Part shown: positions 5,555 through 5,565 of the stretch, piece by piece
How the letters are laid out: each line of letters opens with the position of its first letter
Position numbering within the stretch: the first letter of the stretch is position 1
Source of the DNA: Candidatus Aegiribacteria sp.
GTDB lineage: Bacteria > Fermentibacterota > Fermentibacteria > Fermentibacterales > JCC-6
Direction of reading: 5' to 3'
Assembly: GCA_030638185.1 (NCBI GenBank)
Contig: DAOWFD010000005.1
Location: 1 to 5,565, forward strand
DNA length: 5,565 nucleotides
Translations under genes and position numbers: made by a program
The notes under the pieces: generated by a model
Database searches by the model: none
Told to the model about the DNA's origin: nothing
Seen by the model: the letters and a program-made list of their open reading frames with translations, nothing else

Positions 5555-5565
5555 ATCCATTTCAA

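Noticed and set aside
1..5565. CRISPR array, defence system, mobile element or tRNA
   Set aside because: Coding sequence fills the window; no spaced direct repeats, transposase, integrase or cloverleaf-like segment was seen. The content is mostly conserved housekeeping genes.

Overview
The window is a single, almost gapless run of eight genes, all on the + strand. The first gene is cut by the left edge, and the run ends in a strong intrinsic terminator about 15 bases from the right edge. Six of the seven gene junctions are overlaps or near-contact: ATGA or TGATG at 840, 2832, 3563, 4375 and 4929, and a 3-base gap at 1963-1965. The only other gap is 34 bases (1173-1206). This looks like one translationally coupled polycistronic unit. 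No rRNA, tRNA, CRISPR array, mobile element or internal promoter was seen, and no stretch over 300 bases lacks a gene.

Layout: (1) C-terminal and central part of a type IV pilus retraction ATPase of the PilT/PilU type, closer to PilU by eye; (2) a short NfeD-like membrane protein with one transmembrane helix and an OB-fold; (3) a slipin (SPFH/stomatin family); (4) dapA and (5) dapB, the first two committed steps of the diaminopimelate/lysine pathway; (6) a MEMO1-family protein (AmmeMemoRadiSam protein B) and (7) an AMMECR1-domain protein (protein A), without the radical SAM member of that set; (8) an unrecognised acidic coiled-coil lipoprotein with a Gly/Ser-rich tail; then the terminator.

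Organism: the gene content (type IV pilus motor, diaminopimelate synthesis, NfeD-slipin pair, lipoprotein) indicates a bacterium, probably diderm. Base composition is near balanced. The protein variants do not match any well-studied model organism that I can recall, so an uncultured or poorly sampled phylum is plausible, but I cannot name it from this sequence.

How the genes fit together: NfeD and slipin are a known functional pair in membrane microdomain organisation, DapA and DapB catalyse consecutive reactions, and MEMO and AMMECR1 are a conserved but functionally unresolved pair. What links these three pairs with a pilus motor and a coiled-coil lipoprotein is not established. The shared theme may be cell envelope (pilus, membrane domain, peptidoglycan precursor, envelope lipoprotein), which is inference. 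Points most worth a second look are a Cys in place of a catalytic-triad Thr in DapA, the AMMECR1/MEMO pair without its radical SAM partner, and the new lipoprotein with a long heptad-repeat coil.
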